A stretch of DNA of 64,000 bases from JAABSQ01 sp964573705 (GTDB lineage Bacteria; Desulfobacterota; Desulfobacteria; Desulfobacterales; Desulfococcaceae): NCBI GenBank assembly GCA_964573705.1, contig CAZNLT010000001.1, positions 1-64,000 on the forward strand. The letters run 5' to 3'. The first letter of the stretch is position 1. Every line of letters begins with the position of its first letter. Both the position numbers and the translations under genes were made by a program. A model generated the notes under the pieces. The model made no database searches, was not told where the DNA came from, and worked only from the letters and a program-made list of their open reading frames with translations. Shown in pieces: positions 16,060-25,345 of this stretch.

Positions 16060-18018
16060 ATGAATTTGTTCAGGCGAAATGACATTTCTGCAACAGACAA
16101 ACTGATTCGTATTATTCGCGAAGAAGATGATTCCGATACGACCGTCTCCCCATCACCGCCTTCTGTTTCAGCATCTTACGTTTCTGAAAATCTTTCGACT
16201 ATCCAAAAAATCCTTTCCTATTTTAGAAAAACCACGATCGGCATCGAGATCGGATATGATCGCATCCAGTTTGTAAAAATCATCGGCAATACCGATCAGA
16301 ATCAAAGTATTGAGGATTGCCTTTCCGTTCCGTATGACCCTCAAATGTCGGCGGACAAGAAGCGGTTCGCCGCATTTTTAAAGACACACCTGAGAAAAGT
16401 CAGCGGTTTTTCTCGCCAGGTTGAATTATGGGTGGCGATTCCGCCAAAGGAAATGGATATACGCTATCTGGAAATTCCAACCGTTCCCAGGAAGCAGATT
16501 CCCAATGCCGTCTATTGGACTTTTCATAAAAAGAAACCGATAGAAAAAGAGGAGCACTTTTTTGATTTCGAGGTGCTGGAAAACCATTTTCGCCACCTGG
16601 TGAATAAAACGGCTGTGGTGGCTTTTTCGATATCCAAACAGGCGGTTCGAGAATGCCGGAATTGCTTCTCCAAAATCAACCTGCCTCTGAAGGGGATCTC
16701 AGCCTCACCCTTTGCTTTTCAAAATCTGCTAAAATATCATTATCTTTCTACGGATGGGCAAAGCGTCTGCTGCCTTCATATCGGAATGACCGAATCCCGT
16801 ATCGATCTTTTTTTACCGGATGGGACTTTGGCTTTATCCCGTAAAATCCGCGCCTGTGTAAAGCACATGATCGATGACCTTCAAAAAGGTCTGAGTGCCT
16901 ATATTCAAGATAAACTTCTAAGGGGTCAGGGGCGGTCCGCAACCCTGGTGGAAAACACTCCGGCGGTTTCCAATCTGAACTTTTTCACAGAAACATCGGC
17001 AGCAGTTTCCAAGGATCAGGCACTGGAGGTATTAACGGCTCTGGTCGACCCCGCTTATTCTTTCTCAGCGACCGTGCAGCAGTTGGAGATGGATTTGGAA
17101 GAGTCGGATGTTCTTGAGATGTTGATACCGGCCCTCAAGCGGATTATGTGGCGTGTCGAGAGAACCATAGAAGATTTCTGCACGGAAATAGGCGCTCCGG
17201 AAGTCGGGACCTTGTATTTATCGGGGAAAATTTCCGCATGCCGGCAGGTGGTCACTTTTCTTGAACGACAATTTGAATTTCCTAAGGAAGTTAAACTCCT
17301 GGATCCTTTTGCCAAAAAAATATCCCCATTAGATTCCGGAAACATACCGCAAGACCCCGCAGGCAGGAACTCCCTCGGAAGCGCTCTGGGAATGGCGCTG
17401 TCCAAAAATTTTTTTACACCGAATTTTTTGTTTTCACATGTTCAAAAAGAGAAATACAGGTTCCATGAGCGGCTCCACAAACTGGCTATGAGCGTTTTGC
17501 TTCTGATATCTGTCATGCTGGTAGGGATTTTCTTGTGGCAGGATACGGTTCTCAAACATAAGAATGAGAGAATAGCCGATTTGCGCCATCAATTTAAATC
17601 CAAAATCGCCCGGAACGGACGTTTTGTGGATTCGCCGCTCATTGAACAGCAGATTGAAAGCCTCCAGAAGAAGAAGCTGGCGGTAAAAGAATATGCCCGC
17701 AAGTACCTGGGCATCGCGGTAATTAAAGAAATATCCGTATCACTCCCTCCCGAGATTCGGCTGCTCAATCTGGAAGCAGAGATCCATCCGGGTTCGCTTG
17801 AAAATACCGGAGGGAAAAAGAAAGCCGGTCAAGGACAGGTCTCCATCGAGGGAATCGTCATCGGGGAACCGCTGCAATTTGAGACTACATTGATTCAGTT
17901 CATATCCACATTGAAGAACAAGCCGATATTCGGCTCCCCGACCCTGGAAAAAAAAAGCCGGGATGAAATCGAAGATGAAAAGGTGCTAAGGTTTTCTTTG
18001 ACAATGGACCTCCTTTAA
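16060..18018 (+). CDS. MSHA-type pilus assembly protein, PilM-PilN fusion (MshI-like)
   Basis: The 652-residue protein joins two parts normally separate in type IV pili. Residues about 55-440 form an actin-like PilM domain (TTIGIEIGYDRIQFVKI, CCLHIGMTESRIDLFL, and GSALGMALSKNF near the end). A single membrane helix follows (about 471-492), then a PilN-like periplasmic coiled and ferredoxin-like domain. The first 50 residues are a Ser/Pro-rich tail. In the inner-membrane alignment complex it would link the cytoplasmic ATPases to PilO/PilP-like partners. It opens the pilus cluster; 24 bases separate it from the PilO-like gene. A conventional MshI has the same fused plan, which supports the MSHA assignment. 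Confidence 0.8.
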   Translation: MNLFRRNDISATDKLIRIIREEDDSDTTVSPSPPSVSASYVSENLSTIQKILSYFRKTTIGIEIGYDRIQFVKIIGNTDQNQSIEDCLSVPYDPQMSADKKRFAAFLKTHLRKVSGFSRQVELWVAIPPKEMDIRYLEIPTVPRKQIPNAVYWTFHKKKPIEKEEHFFDFEVLENHFRHLVNKTAVVAFSISKQAVRECRNCFSKINLPLKGISASPFAFQNLLKYHYLSTDGQSVCCLHIGMTESRIDLFLPDGTLALSRKIRACVKHMIDDLQKGLSAYIQDKLLRGQGRSATLVENTPAVSNLNFFTETSAAVSKDQALEVLTALVDPAYSFSATVQQLEMDLEESDVLEMLIPALKRIMWRVERTIEDFCTEIGAPEVGTLYLSGKISACRQVVTFLERQFEFPKEVKLLDPFAKKISPLDSGNIPQDPAGRNSLGSALGMALSKNFFTPNFLFSHVQKEKYRFHERLHKLAMSVLLLISVMLVGIFLWQDTVLKHKNERIADLRHQFKSKIARNGRFVDSPLIEQQIESLQKKKLAVKEYARKYLGIAVIKEISVSLPPEIRLLNLEAEIHPGSLENTGGKKKAGQGQVSIEGIVIGEPLQFETTLIQFISTLKNKPIFGSPTLEKKSRDEIEDEKVLRFSLTMDLL

Positions 18019-18042
18019 TACTCAGGTCTTTTCTCAGCCGAC

Positions 18043-18567
18043 GTGAATTCATTTCATAGACATAAAGCGGTATATCTGATATTGGCCGGCATGATTTCGG
18101 TTTTTTTTCTTTTTTTTGTGTATTCGGAATACAAAGTCACGGCCGAAAAAGAAGCGGAAATTCAATTGCTCCTCTGGAAAATTGAAAAGCAGGAGCTCCT
18201 TTTTCCTCTCTCAGAAACCTTGGGCAGGGAACTTGAACGACTGGAAGAAATCGAATTTATCCAGCAGTCTGCAGACCCTTCGATAGAGGAATGCGATCCA
18301 TTTCAGGTGGTGGCCGAGATTCGATCGCTCACTCAGGAGCATCCGTTTAAGGACACCCGGATTCATTCCAATGTCGATTCGCTCGGGGGCGATCGGAAAA
18401 AACTGACACTCAATATGGAGCTTCATGGGGAGTTTATGAATTTCCATAATTTCATGTTTCAACTGGCTCAAGTTTCCTGTGTAAAATTGATCGAGCAGGT
18501 GGGGATTCAGCCTTCTTATCCCAATGAAGTTCTAAGCGTAAGGATTTGGATTTCGGGGGCGCCCTGA
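18043..18567 (+). CDS. PilO/MshJ-like pilus assembly protein
   Basis: A 174-residue bitopic protein beginning at GTG: a short cytoplasmic tail, one membrane helix (about 7-27), a coiled segment (28-60), and a small alpha/beta periplasmic domain. This is the PilO/MshJ plan. It should pair with the PilN-like half of the preceding protein. Sequence similarity within this family is low, so the call rests on position and topology. Confidence 0.65.
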   Translation: MNSFHRHKAVYLILAGMISVFFLFFVYSEYKVTAEKEAEIQLLLWKIEKQELLFPLSETLGRELERLEEIEFIQQSADPSIEECDPFQVVAEIRSLTQEHPFKDTRIHSNVDSLGGDRKKLTLNMELHGEFMNFHNFMFQLAQVSCVKLIEQVGIQPSYPNEVLSVRIWISGAP

Positions 18568-18592
18568 AGCCCTTTGGATCAGGATAACCGCT

Positions 18593-19063
18593 ATGTCGCT
18601 TCGTGAAAAAATGATCGGGTCTCTTTGTATATTGTCAATTATATACGGCATTTTCTATTTTTCAATGCCGTATCTCAGTTTGGGCAACTCGCCCAAACCG
18701 GTGTTTGGCGAACCCGATTTGAACGAATTCGTACAGAAAACAACGGCTGCTTTGATTCAGGGCGAAGAAACCAAAAAATATCAGTTTGTCATTGAACAGA
18801 TCAATGCCGATTGGGCATATCCTTTTCCTATACATAAAGAAGATCCGTCTCAAGATTATCTGAAGCCTGCTGTTCTGCCCCAGTATACCGGTTACTTAAT
18901 GATGGGAAACAGGCGATTTGCCGTACTCGATGGATCAGAGTACACAATTGGAGAAATATTGCAGGAAAACGGGTATGAAATCGTAAATATCCATCCGACC
19001 CATGTGACCATAAAGGGGAAACAGGGCAATCTCATCGAAATTCCGTTGGTTGAGATGTTTTAG
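18593..19063 (+). CDS. PilP/MshK-like pilus protein
   Basis: This 156-residue protein has one N-terminal membrane helix (about 8-28) and a periplasmic domain whose second half (TGYLMMGNRRFAVLDGSEYTIGEIL...) resembles the small beta domain of PilP/MshK/GspC proteins that dock on the secretin. It lies between the PilO-like gene and the secretin, and its TAG is followed directly by the secretin ATG. Assignment is by position and fold pattern. Confidence 0.6.
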   Translation: MSLREKMIGSLCILSIIYGIFYFSMPYLSLGNSPKPVFGEPDLNEFVQKTTAALIQGEETKKYQFVIEQINADWAYPFPIHKEDPSQDYLKPAVLPQYTGYLMMGNRRFAVLDGSEYTIGEILQENGYEIVNIHPTHVTIKGKQGNLIEIPLVEMF

Positions 19064-20674
19064 ATGAAAAGGCATGCCACAGGGTTATCTTTGCCACTGT
19101 TTTTCCTGATTCTCTGGACTTCAGGGCTCGCTTTTTCGGGACTCGGATGTGTAAGACAGAGATCCGTGGATGAACCTCTTCCCCGAGAGGATTGGCAAAT
19201 CTCTGTTCAGGAACCGGAGGAACCCGCTGCTCCCGAATCCCCGCCGTCATCGGCGGTTGGTTCTCTTCCCCCCCTCATCCCTGAAACACCCCCACTGGAA
19301 CCGGCCCGTTCCGAAGATGAGAGTGATGAAACGGCTGAAGCCCCGGAAAGAGAAAAACGGCTTCCGGATGAAAAAATTTATATGGACATGAAGAACGTCG
19401 ATTTGACCATTCTTCTGAGGACACTGGCCAGAATCGCGGATCAGAGCATAATGATCAGCGAAAATGTGCGCGGGAGCGCCACATTGAATGTCAAAAATCA
19501 GCAGTGGGACCGGGTATTTTTGAGCCTTTTGCGAACCTATGGGCTGAGTTACGAATGGGAAGGCGATATCATTCGGATTTTGACCTTGGAGGATATCAAT
19601 AATGAATTTCGGCGTCTGGATGTCCACCAGCGTCGTGAGGCGAAAAAAAGAGAAATCGAGGCGGTTGCACCCTTTGTCAGCGAAGTGGTGAAAATCGATT
19701 TTACGGATGCGCAGAACCTTCGAGAGGTGTTGAACCAGCTTCTGGCCGGCGAAGGCCGAAGGGAGCGGCGAGGCTCTGTGATGGTGGATGAACACACCAA
19801 TTCTCTGGTGATCCAGGCCACCCGGAATGAGATCGATATGCTCAAAACGCTTGTGAAAGAATTGGACCGGCCGACGGCACAGGTCCGGATTGAGGCCCGA
19901 ATCGTTGAAGCCAACGGGGATACCGCCCGTGAACTCGGGGTGGAGTGGGGCGGGCTTCGCCTTCAGCTGAACGATGACCGCCGGTACTGGCTAACCCCCG
20001 GGGCCAATACAGATACCGATCAGGATGCGGAGGATTTATTCCCGGATGAAAGCGAAGGCGGGCGGAATTTAGTGTTGCCCTCGCCGGGTTTGATTCAAAG
20101 CTTACCCGGCATCGTCAGTGAGGGCGCCGGGCTCAATATAGGTTTTATTTCCCAGAAAATCGGAAGGCATATCCTTGCTCTTCAGCTTTCGGCCTTTCAA
20201 AGAGAGGGGAAGTTGAATATCCTCTCAAGCCCTTCCATTTCCACCCTCGACAACCAGACCGCCGTTATCGAGAGCGGCAGGGAGGTTCCTTACCAGACGG
20301 TCGAGGACGAGGAGGTCAATATCGAGTTCAAAAAGGCGGTATTGCGGTTGGAGGTGACTCCAAATGTAATCGAAGGCGGTTTGCTGAGATTGAATATCGT
20401 CACCAACAAAGACGAACTGGATTTTAGCAATACGGTATTCGGGAATCCCATTGTGATCACCAAAAAGGCCCAAACGGTGGTTCTCCTTCGAGATGGACAG
20501 ACCACCGTCATCGGCGGGCTTCGAAAAGAAACCAACAGCGAGACTGAAATCGGTGTGCCGGTGCTGAAGAATATTCCTTTGATAGGGCACCTGTTTAAGC
20601 GAAACAGTGAAACCAACAATATGGAGGAAATCCTGATTTTCATTACTCCCCATATTCATGCAGATCCCTTGTAA
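19064..20674 (+). CDS. Secretin of the MSHA-type pilus (MshL/PilQ-like)
   Basis: The 536-residue protein has a signal peptide with a Cys at 29 (SGLGC, an imperfect lipobox), a Pro/Glu-rich linker (30-105), a secretin/TonB short N-terminal domain (about 106-165), an NolW-type domain (about 200-275) and the C-terminal secretin barrel (about 350-536) with LNILSSPSISTLDNQTAVIESG and VPVLKNIPLIGHLFKR. It forms the outer-membrane pore for the pilus. The layout fits MshL. It starts immediately after the previous stop codon. Confidence 0.88.
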   Translation: MKRHATGLSLPLFFLILWTSGLAFSGLGCVRQRSVDEPLPREDWQISVQEPEEPAAPESPPSSAVGSLPPLIPETPPLEPARSEDESDETAEAPEREKRLPDEKIYMDMKNVDLTILLRTLARIADQSIMISENVRGSATLNVKNQQWDRVFLSLLRTYGLSYEWEGDIIRILTLEDINNEFRRLDVHQRREAKKREIEAVAPFVSEVVKIDFTDAQNLREVLNQLLAGEGRRERRGSVMVDEHTNSLVIQATRNEIDMLKTLVKELDRPTAQVRIEARIVEANGDTARELGVEWGGLRLQLNDDRRYWLTPGANTDTDQDAEDLFPDESEGGRNLVLPSPGLIQSLPGIVSEGAGLNIGFISQKIGRHILALQLSAFQREGKLNILSSPSISTLDNQTAVIESGREVPYQTVEDEEVNIEFKKAVLRLEVTPNVIEGGLLRLNIVTNKDELDFSNTVFGNPIVITKKAQTVVLLRDGQTTVIGGLRKETNSETEIGVPVLKNIPLIGHLFKRNSETNNMEEILIFITPHIHADPL

Positions 20675-20813
20675 AAAGCAGTACAATCCATGCGCACCAG
20701 AGTTTTCATTTGCAATTCTTCCAGATTCATGTATAGTGACCTCCAACTCATGTAGAATGTTTTCACTTCCGGCAACAGTGAATCGGTTTACATCTCTTCT
20801 TTTTTGTTGCTAA

Positions 20814-22349
20814 ATGGAATATTTCAAACTCCTCAACCTCACAAAAGAGCCATTCTCAAACACTCCTGATCCCGATTTTTTTTTCCAGTCGGCGCAACAT
20901 GTGGACTGCCTACAAAAATTGGAGTTATCACTGAGGTTGCGAAGGGGCCTGAACGTGGTCATCGGGGAGGTGGGCACCGGGAAAACCACTCTCTGCCGTC
21001 AATTGATCCGCAAATTTTCGGATGACCCTCAATTCGAAATTCTTTTGATTCTCGATCCTTTCTTCAAAAAACCTGAAGATGCCCTTTTGACTTTGGTGGA
21101 TTTATTCGGGATCCAAACAACCGGGTTCGGCGATGAGAAGGGGATTGAACGAAATTTAAAGGAGCAAATTAAACAACATCTTTTTCTAAAGGGAGTGGAA
21201 AAAGGAAAAACGCTGGTCCTCATTATTGATGAAGGCCAGAAAATGCCGCTTTGGCTGATAGAGATTTTGCGGGAATTCTTAAATTATGAAACCAATCAGA
21301 ATAAGTTGCTGCAGATCGTCATCTTCGCTCAAAATGAATTCGAATCGGTTTTATCCCAATACTCTAACTTTGCAGATCGGATTAACCTGTTCCATCGCCT
21401 TCATCCTCTCAGTTTTTTGGATATGATCCGGATGATTGGATTCCGGCTGGAAAAGGCCGGATTTCAGGGACCTGTAACCTCTTTTTTCAACTATCCGGCT
21501 CTCATATTTATTTTCCGAACTACGGGGGGGTATCCCAGAAAGGTGATCCATCTATGCCATCAGGCCTTATTGATGATGGTTATCCGTAATAAACCTCGAG
21601 TTGTCAGATCAGTGGTGCATGCATGTTTGAAAAGAGGAATGTTCCATACCCAATCACGTCCGAAATGGCTGACTTCGGGTATATTGGCCGTGACAGCAGT
21701 TGTGGTTTTTTCTTTTTTCTTTGCCCCATTTACAGGGGGGCAGCTGGAGCGAAACCGGTCTGAGAACGACGCGCCACCTGCGGCAGTTCCTTCCTTTTCT
21801 GATTCGTTATCAGACAAAATCGAGAAAAAAACCTCCAAGGAATCACCGATATCGATCGCGAAACCGCCTGAAATTCTGGGTCAATTATCTGTCAATAAAA
21901 GAGAAACTTTGGGTGAATTGGTTCGCTATGTTTACGGCGCCTATAATCCTCAGTTGCTGAAGGCGGTATTAGCGGTGAATCCTCATATCGGCAGCCCTCA
22001 TCGAATCTCAATCGGAGAGCGCGTTGCCTTTCCTGCATGCGAAGTTGATATAGATCCTGGCGTCTTCGACGGATTTCGTATCGAACTAGCTGAAACGAGC
22101 CGGTTGGACCAGGCACTCACATTATTCAGATCCTATTCGTCCAGAGAGGAAGCGGGCATTCGAATTATTCCCAATTGGAACCGGAATTCGGATTTGAAAT
22201 TTACGATAGTCTTGGATGAATATTTGGTTGACAAAGCGCATGCTTATGAACGCTCGTCCATATTGCAATCAGTCTTTGGTCAATCCATAAAGGTTGCCCA
22301 AGGCTGGGCGGAAGGCACCAGACTGTATGCAACGCTCCCGGTTCCTTAA
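20814..22349 (+). CDS. ExeA/MshM-like AAA ATPase with a periplasmic C-terminal domain
   Basis: Residues 1-270 are an ExeA-type AAA ATPase: the MEYFKLLNLTKEPFSNTPDP opening, Walker A GEVGTGKTT (about 43-51) and Walker B LVLIIDEGQ (about 136-144). A membrane helix follows (about 283-302), then a Ser/Lys linker and a C-terminal region with a LysM-like stretch (residues about 360-412: LGELVRYVYGAYNPQLLKAV...ISIGERVAFP). ExeA proteins use peptidoglycan binding to place secretins, so this protein probably guides secretin assembly through the cell wall. A 139-base gap precedes it and may hold an internal promoter. Confidence 0.8.
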   Translation: MEYFKLLNLTKEPFSNTPDPDFFFQSAQHVDCLQKLELSLRLRRGLNVVIGEVGTGKTTLCRQLIRKFSDDPQFEILLILDPFFKKPEDALLTLVDLFGIQTTGFGDEKGIERNLKEQIKQHLFLKGVEKGKTLVLIIDEGQKMPLWLIEILREFLNYETNQNKLLQIVIFAQNEFESVLSQYSNFADRINLFHRLHPLSFLDMIRMIGFRLEKAGFQGPVTSFFNYPALIFIFRTTGGYPRKVIHLCHQALLMMVIRNKPRVVRSVVHACLKRGMFHTQSRPKWLTSGILAVTAVVVFSFFFAPFTGGQLERNRSENDAPPAAVPSFSDSLSDKIEKKTSKESPISIAKPPEILGQLSVNKRETLGELVRYVYGAYNPQLLKAVLAVNPHIGSPHRISIGERVAFPACEVDIDPGVFDGFRIELAETSRLDQALTLFRSYSSREEAGIRIIPNWNRNSDLKFTIVLDEYLVDKAHAYERSSILQSVFGQSIKVAQGWAEGTRLYATLPVP

Positions 22350-22381
22350 CCAGTAAAAATATCTTCAAGGGGTCCTTTTAG

Positions 22382-24079
22382 TTGAGAAAAAAGTTAGGTG
22401 AAATTCTGGTGGAACAAAGGCGCCTCAGTGAAGAGCAGCTTGAGCAGGTACTGGTCGAACATAAAAAATCGAATATGAAATTAGGCCAATTCCTCGTTTG
22501 GCAAGGTCTTATTAATGAGGTCCACATTGCGGATTTGTTAACCGAGCAGTTAAAATTGAATCGATATAATTCCGTGGATTATCCAGTCGATATTCAAATA
22601 GCCGAAATTCTTCCGGCGGAAACGGCTCAGAAGATGCAGGCCGCGCCCTTACAGCGGCAGGGCCGGCTGCTTAAAGTGGCCATGCCCGATCCCTTGGATA
22701 TTGATACAATAGAAGCCATTGAAGCACTCACCGGGTACGAGGTCGAGGCGGTTATCAGTACGGAACAAGAGTTAAATCATCTTATTACAAACCTGTATGG
22801 CTCAAACATGGGAATCGGCGGCGTACTGGATGATTTGAAATTTCAAAGCAATGTAGAAAATCTTGAAGAAACCGCGGCCAGTGAGTACTTGGAGGTGAGT
22901 TCTCTTCAGAACATGGCCGAAGAAGCTCCGGTTGTGCGCCTGGTCAATGAAATTCTCTCTCAGGCCATCCGGGAAAGGGCAAGCGACGTTCACATCAGTC
23001 CGGAAAAGAATGTGGTGCAGGTTCGTTTTCGAGTAGATGGGAAACTTCATAATGTACCCTCTCCACCTAAAAATATGATCCTGCCCATCATCTCGCGCAT
23101 CAAAATCTTGGCAGACATGGATATATCCGTTTTGAGGGTGCCTCAGGACGGCCGCTTCAGCATAAAAATGAACCACAAAGAGATTAATGTCCGGGCTTCC
23201 ACAATTCCCACCATTTATGGGGAAAACCTGGTGCTTCGGCTTCTGGATACCAGCAGCGGTATTTTTTCTTTGGAAGATCTGGGTATGTCCAAAGCAGATA
23301 GGGAAAAGGCGGAATCGGCCATGGATAAACCTTACGGCATGTTTTTGAGCACAGGCCCGACCGGAAGCGGTAAGACGACCACTCTGTATTCCATTCTGAA
23401 GAAAGTGAATCAACCCGATATTAATATCATTACCCTTGAGGACCCGGTTGAATACCGGGTCGACAACATTCGACAGACGCAATTGAATCGTAAGGCTGGT
23501 ATGACATTTGCGAGCGGTATTCGTTCTATACTTCGCCAGGACCCGGATGTAATCATGGTCGGGGAGATCCGGGATTCGGAAACAGCGACCATTGCCGTTC
23601 AGGCGGCTTTAACAGGCCACCGGGTGCTCAGTACCCTTCATACCAACAACGCGGCCGGGGCGATCACACGTTTTCTTGACATGGGAATCGCCCCGTTTCT
23701 GATTTCATCCGTGCTGCTCATTCTCATTGCCCAGCGCTTAATTCGAAAAATTTGCCCCTATTGCAATGTGCCTTTCGATCCGCCGGATGCCCTGTTGGAG
23801 TATTGGGGCCTTCCCAGAAGCGATGAGGACCACTTTGTGCAGGCAAAGGGTTGTTTTAATTGTTTGAATACCGGTTATAAAGACCGAACCGGCGTTTTCG
23901 AAGTGCTGGTCATCGATGAAGTTGTTCAGGAGATGATTCTGAAGAACATGTCTGCGAATGATATTACGCGCGAAGCCCAACGGTCGGGTAAGCTGAATAC
24001 TCTTAAGCAGAATGTCGCCCAAAAGGTTCGCATGGGGATTACGACCTTCGAAGAAGCCGGATCAGTCGTAATGACTTAA
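22382..24079 (+). CDS. Pilus extension ATPase, GspE/PilB family (MshE-like)
   Basis: The 565-residue ATPase begins at TTG. An MshEN-type N-terminal domain carries two 24-residue motifs (4-27 and 33-56) separated by 5 residues, the arrangement that binds c-di-GMP in MshE. The core shows Walker A STGPTGSGKTTT, the Asp box, Walker B DPDVIMVGEIRD and a His box; a tetracysteine zinc motif (CPYC...CFNC) follows. It powers pilin polymerisation at the inner membrane. The second MshEN motif matches consensus well, while the first lacks the central Gly (Arg instead) and ends in His. No PilT-type retraction ATPase is in the cluster. Confidence 0.88.
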   Translation: MRKKLGEILVEQRRLSEEQLEQVLVEHKKSNMKLGQFLVWQGLINEVHIADLLTEQLKLNRYNSVDYPVDIQIAEILPAETAQKMQAAPLQRQGRLLKVAMPDPLDIDTIEAIEALTGYEVEAVISTEQELNHLITNLYGSNMGIGGVLDDLKFQSNVENLEETAASEYLEVSSLQNMAEEAPVVRLVNEILSQAIRERASDVHISPEKNVVQVRFRVDGKLHNVPSPPKNMILPIISRIKILADMDISVLRVPQDGRFSIKMNHKEINVRASTIPTIYGENLVLRLLDTSSGIFSLEDLGMSKADREKAESAMDKPYGMFLSTGPTGSGKTTTLYSILKKVNQPDINIITLEDPVEYRVDNIRQTQLNRKAGMTFASGIRSILRQDPDVIMVGEIRDSETATIAVQAALTGHRVLSTLHTNNAAGAITRFLDMGIAPFLISSVLLILIAQRLIRKICPYCNVPFDPPDALLEYWGLPRSDEDHFVQAKGCFNCLNTGYKDRTGVFEVLVIDEVVQEMILKNMSANDITREAQRSGKLNTLKQNVAQKVRMGITTFEEAGSVVMT

Positions 24080-24086
24080 TACAGAA

Positions 24087-25304
24087 ATGGCGAAATACGA
24101 ATTTCAGGCATACAACGACAGCGGCGGTCTAATCTCCGGAGAACTGGAGGCGGACTCGGAAGCGGCGGCCAATCACAACCTTCTCTCGAAGGGGTATATT
24201 CCTTCCGATATCCGGAAAAACCGATCTTACTCTTTCGGGCTTCAATGGGAACGGCTGAAAAGAAAATTTAACCCTGTAAAAACAAGAGACCTGATTCTTT
24301 TTACCAAGCAATTCCGAACTTTGTTCAGGGCGGGTGTTCCCATGACGGAGCTTCTCAAAATCATAGAAAAGCAGACAGCACACAAGAAATTGAAGAGCAT
24401 CACAGCCAGCTTGTCCCAGGATATTCAAACGGGCGCCGGCCTTTTTTCGGCTTTTACAAAGTACCCGCAAGCTTTTTCGCCCTTGTATTGCAGTGTCATT
24501 CAGGCGGGTGAAACCAGTGGGTCACTTTCGGAAGTCATGGAGCGGTTGATCTTTATTATGGAGCATGAATTCCGAATCCGCTCGGAAATTAAATCCGCCC
24601 TTCGGTATCCGGTGATGGTTGTTTTATTCCTGGTGGTGGCTTTTTTTGTCTTGCTTTTGTTTGTGATGCCGAAATTTGTCCGCATCTTTCAGTTACGAGG
24701 CATAGAATTGCCTCTGCCTACCAAGATATGCCTCTTCATGTATCAGTTCATGGTCAATTACTGGTACATAGGAATTCTAGGAGTGCTGGGGGGTATTTTG
24801 GCATTGATAGCTTATTCAAATACGGAGCGCGGGCGATATCAGCGAGACCTGCTTTTATTGAAAATGCCCTTTTTTGGCTCTCTTTTGTTGAAATCGACGA
24901 TGTCCAGGTTTTGCAGTATTTTCTCAATTCTTCAATTCAGTGGTGTTCAGGTGTTGGAATCACTCAAAATTCTATCCGGGACCCTGGACAATGCGGTCAT
25001 TTCGAAACAATTTATAAAAATTGAGAGTGAAATCGAAGGCGGCAATAACATTGCTAATCCCTTGAAAGCCGCGAAATTTTTCACTCCGATGGTGGTGAAT
25101 ATGGTTGCTGTTGGTGAAAAGGCGGAAAAGCTGGATGAAATGCTGGAGGAAGTCGCTCTGCATTATGATTCGGAGATCGAATATACCATCAAGGAGATTA
25201 CAGAATCGGTGACCCCGCTGTTAACCATCGGACTGGCCGTGGTCGTCGGCTTTTTTGCTCTCGCCATTTTTCTGCCGATGTGGGATATGACAAAAATAGT
25301 ATAA
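24087..25304 (+). CDS. Inner-membrane platform protein, GspF/PilC family (MshG-like)
   Basis: A 405-residue platform protein with two GspF repeats (about 67-190 and 270-392), membrane segments near 170-195, 215-240 and 375-398, and the conserved QAGETSGSLSEVMERL and VGEKAEKLDEMLEEVA motifs. It anchors the assembly ATPase and feeds pilins into the growing fibre. It follows the ATPase by 7 bases and is the last assembly-platform gene before the regulator. Confidence 0.88.
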   Translation: MAKYEFQAYNDSGGLISGELEADSEAAANHNLLSKGYIPSDIRKNRSYSFGLQWERLKRKFNPVKTRDLILFTKQFRTLFRAGVPMTELLKIIEKQTAHKKLKSITASLSQDIQTGAGLFSAFTKYPQAFSPLYCSVIQAGETSGSLSEVMERLIFIMEHEFRIRSEIKSALRYPVMVVLFLVVAFFVLLLFVMPKFVRIFQLRGIELPLPTKICLFMYQFMVNYWYIGILGVLGGILALIAYSNTERGRYQRDLLLLKMPFFGSLLLKSTMSRFCSIFSILQFSGVQVLESLKILSGTLDNAVISKQFIKIESEIEGGNNIANPLKAAKFFTPMVVNMVAVGEKAEKLDEMLEEVALHYDSEIEYTIKEITESVTPLLTIGLAVVVGFFALAIFLPMWDMTKIV

Positions 25305-25345
25305 GCTCAAATGTAGTTCATTTTTTATCGATTAAACTTTTCCCC

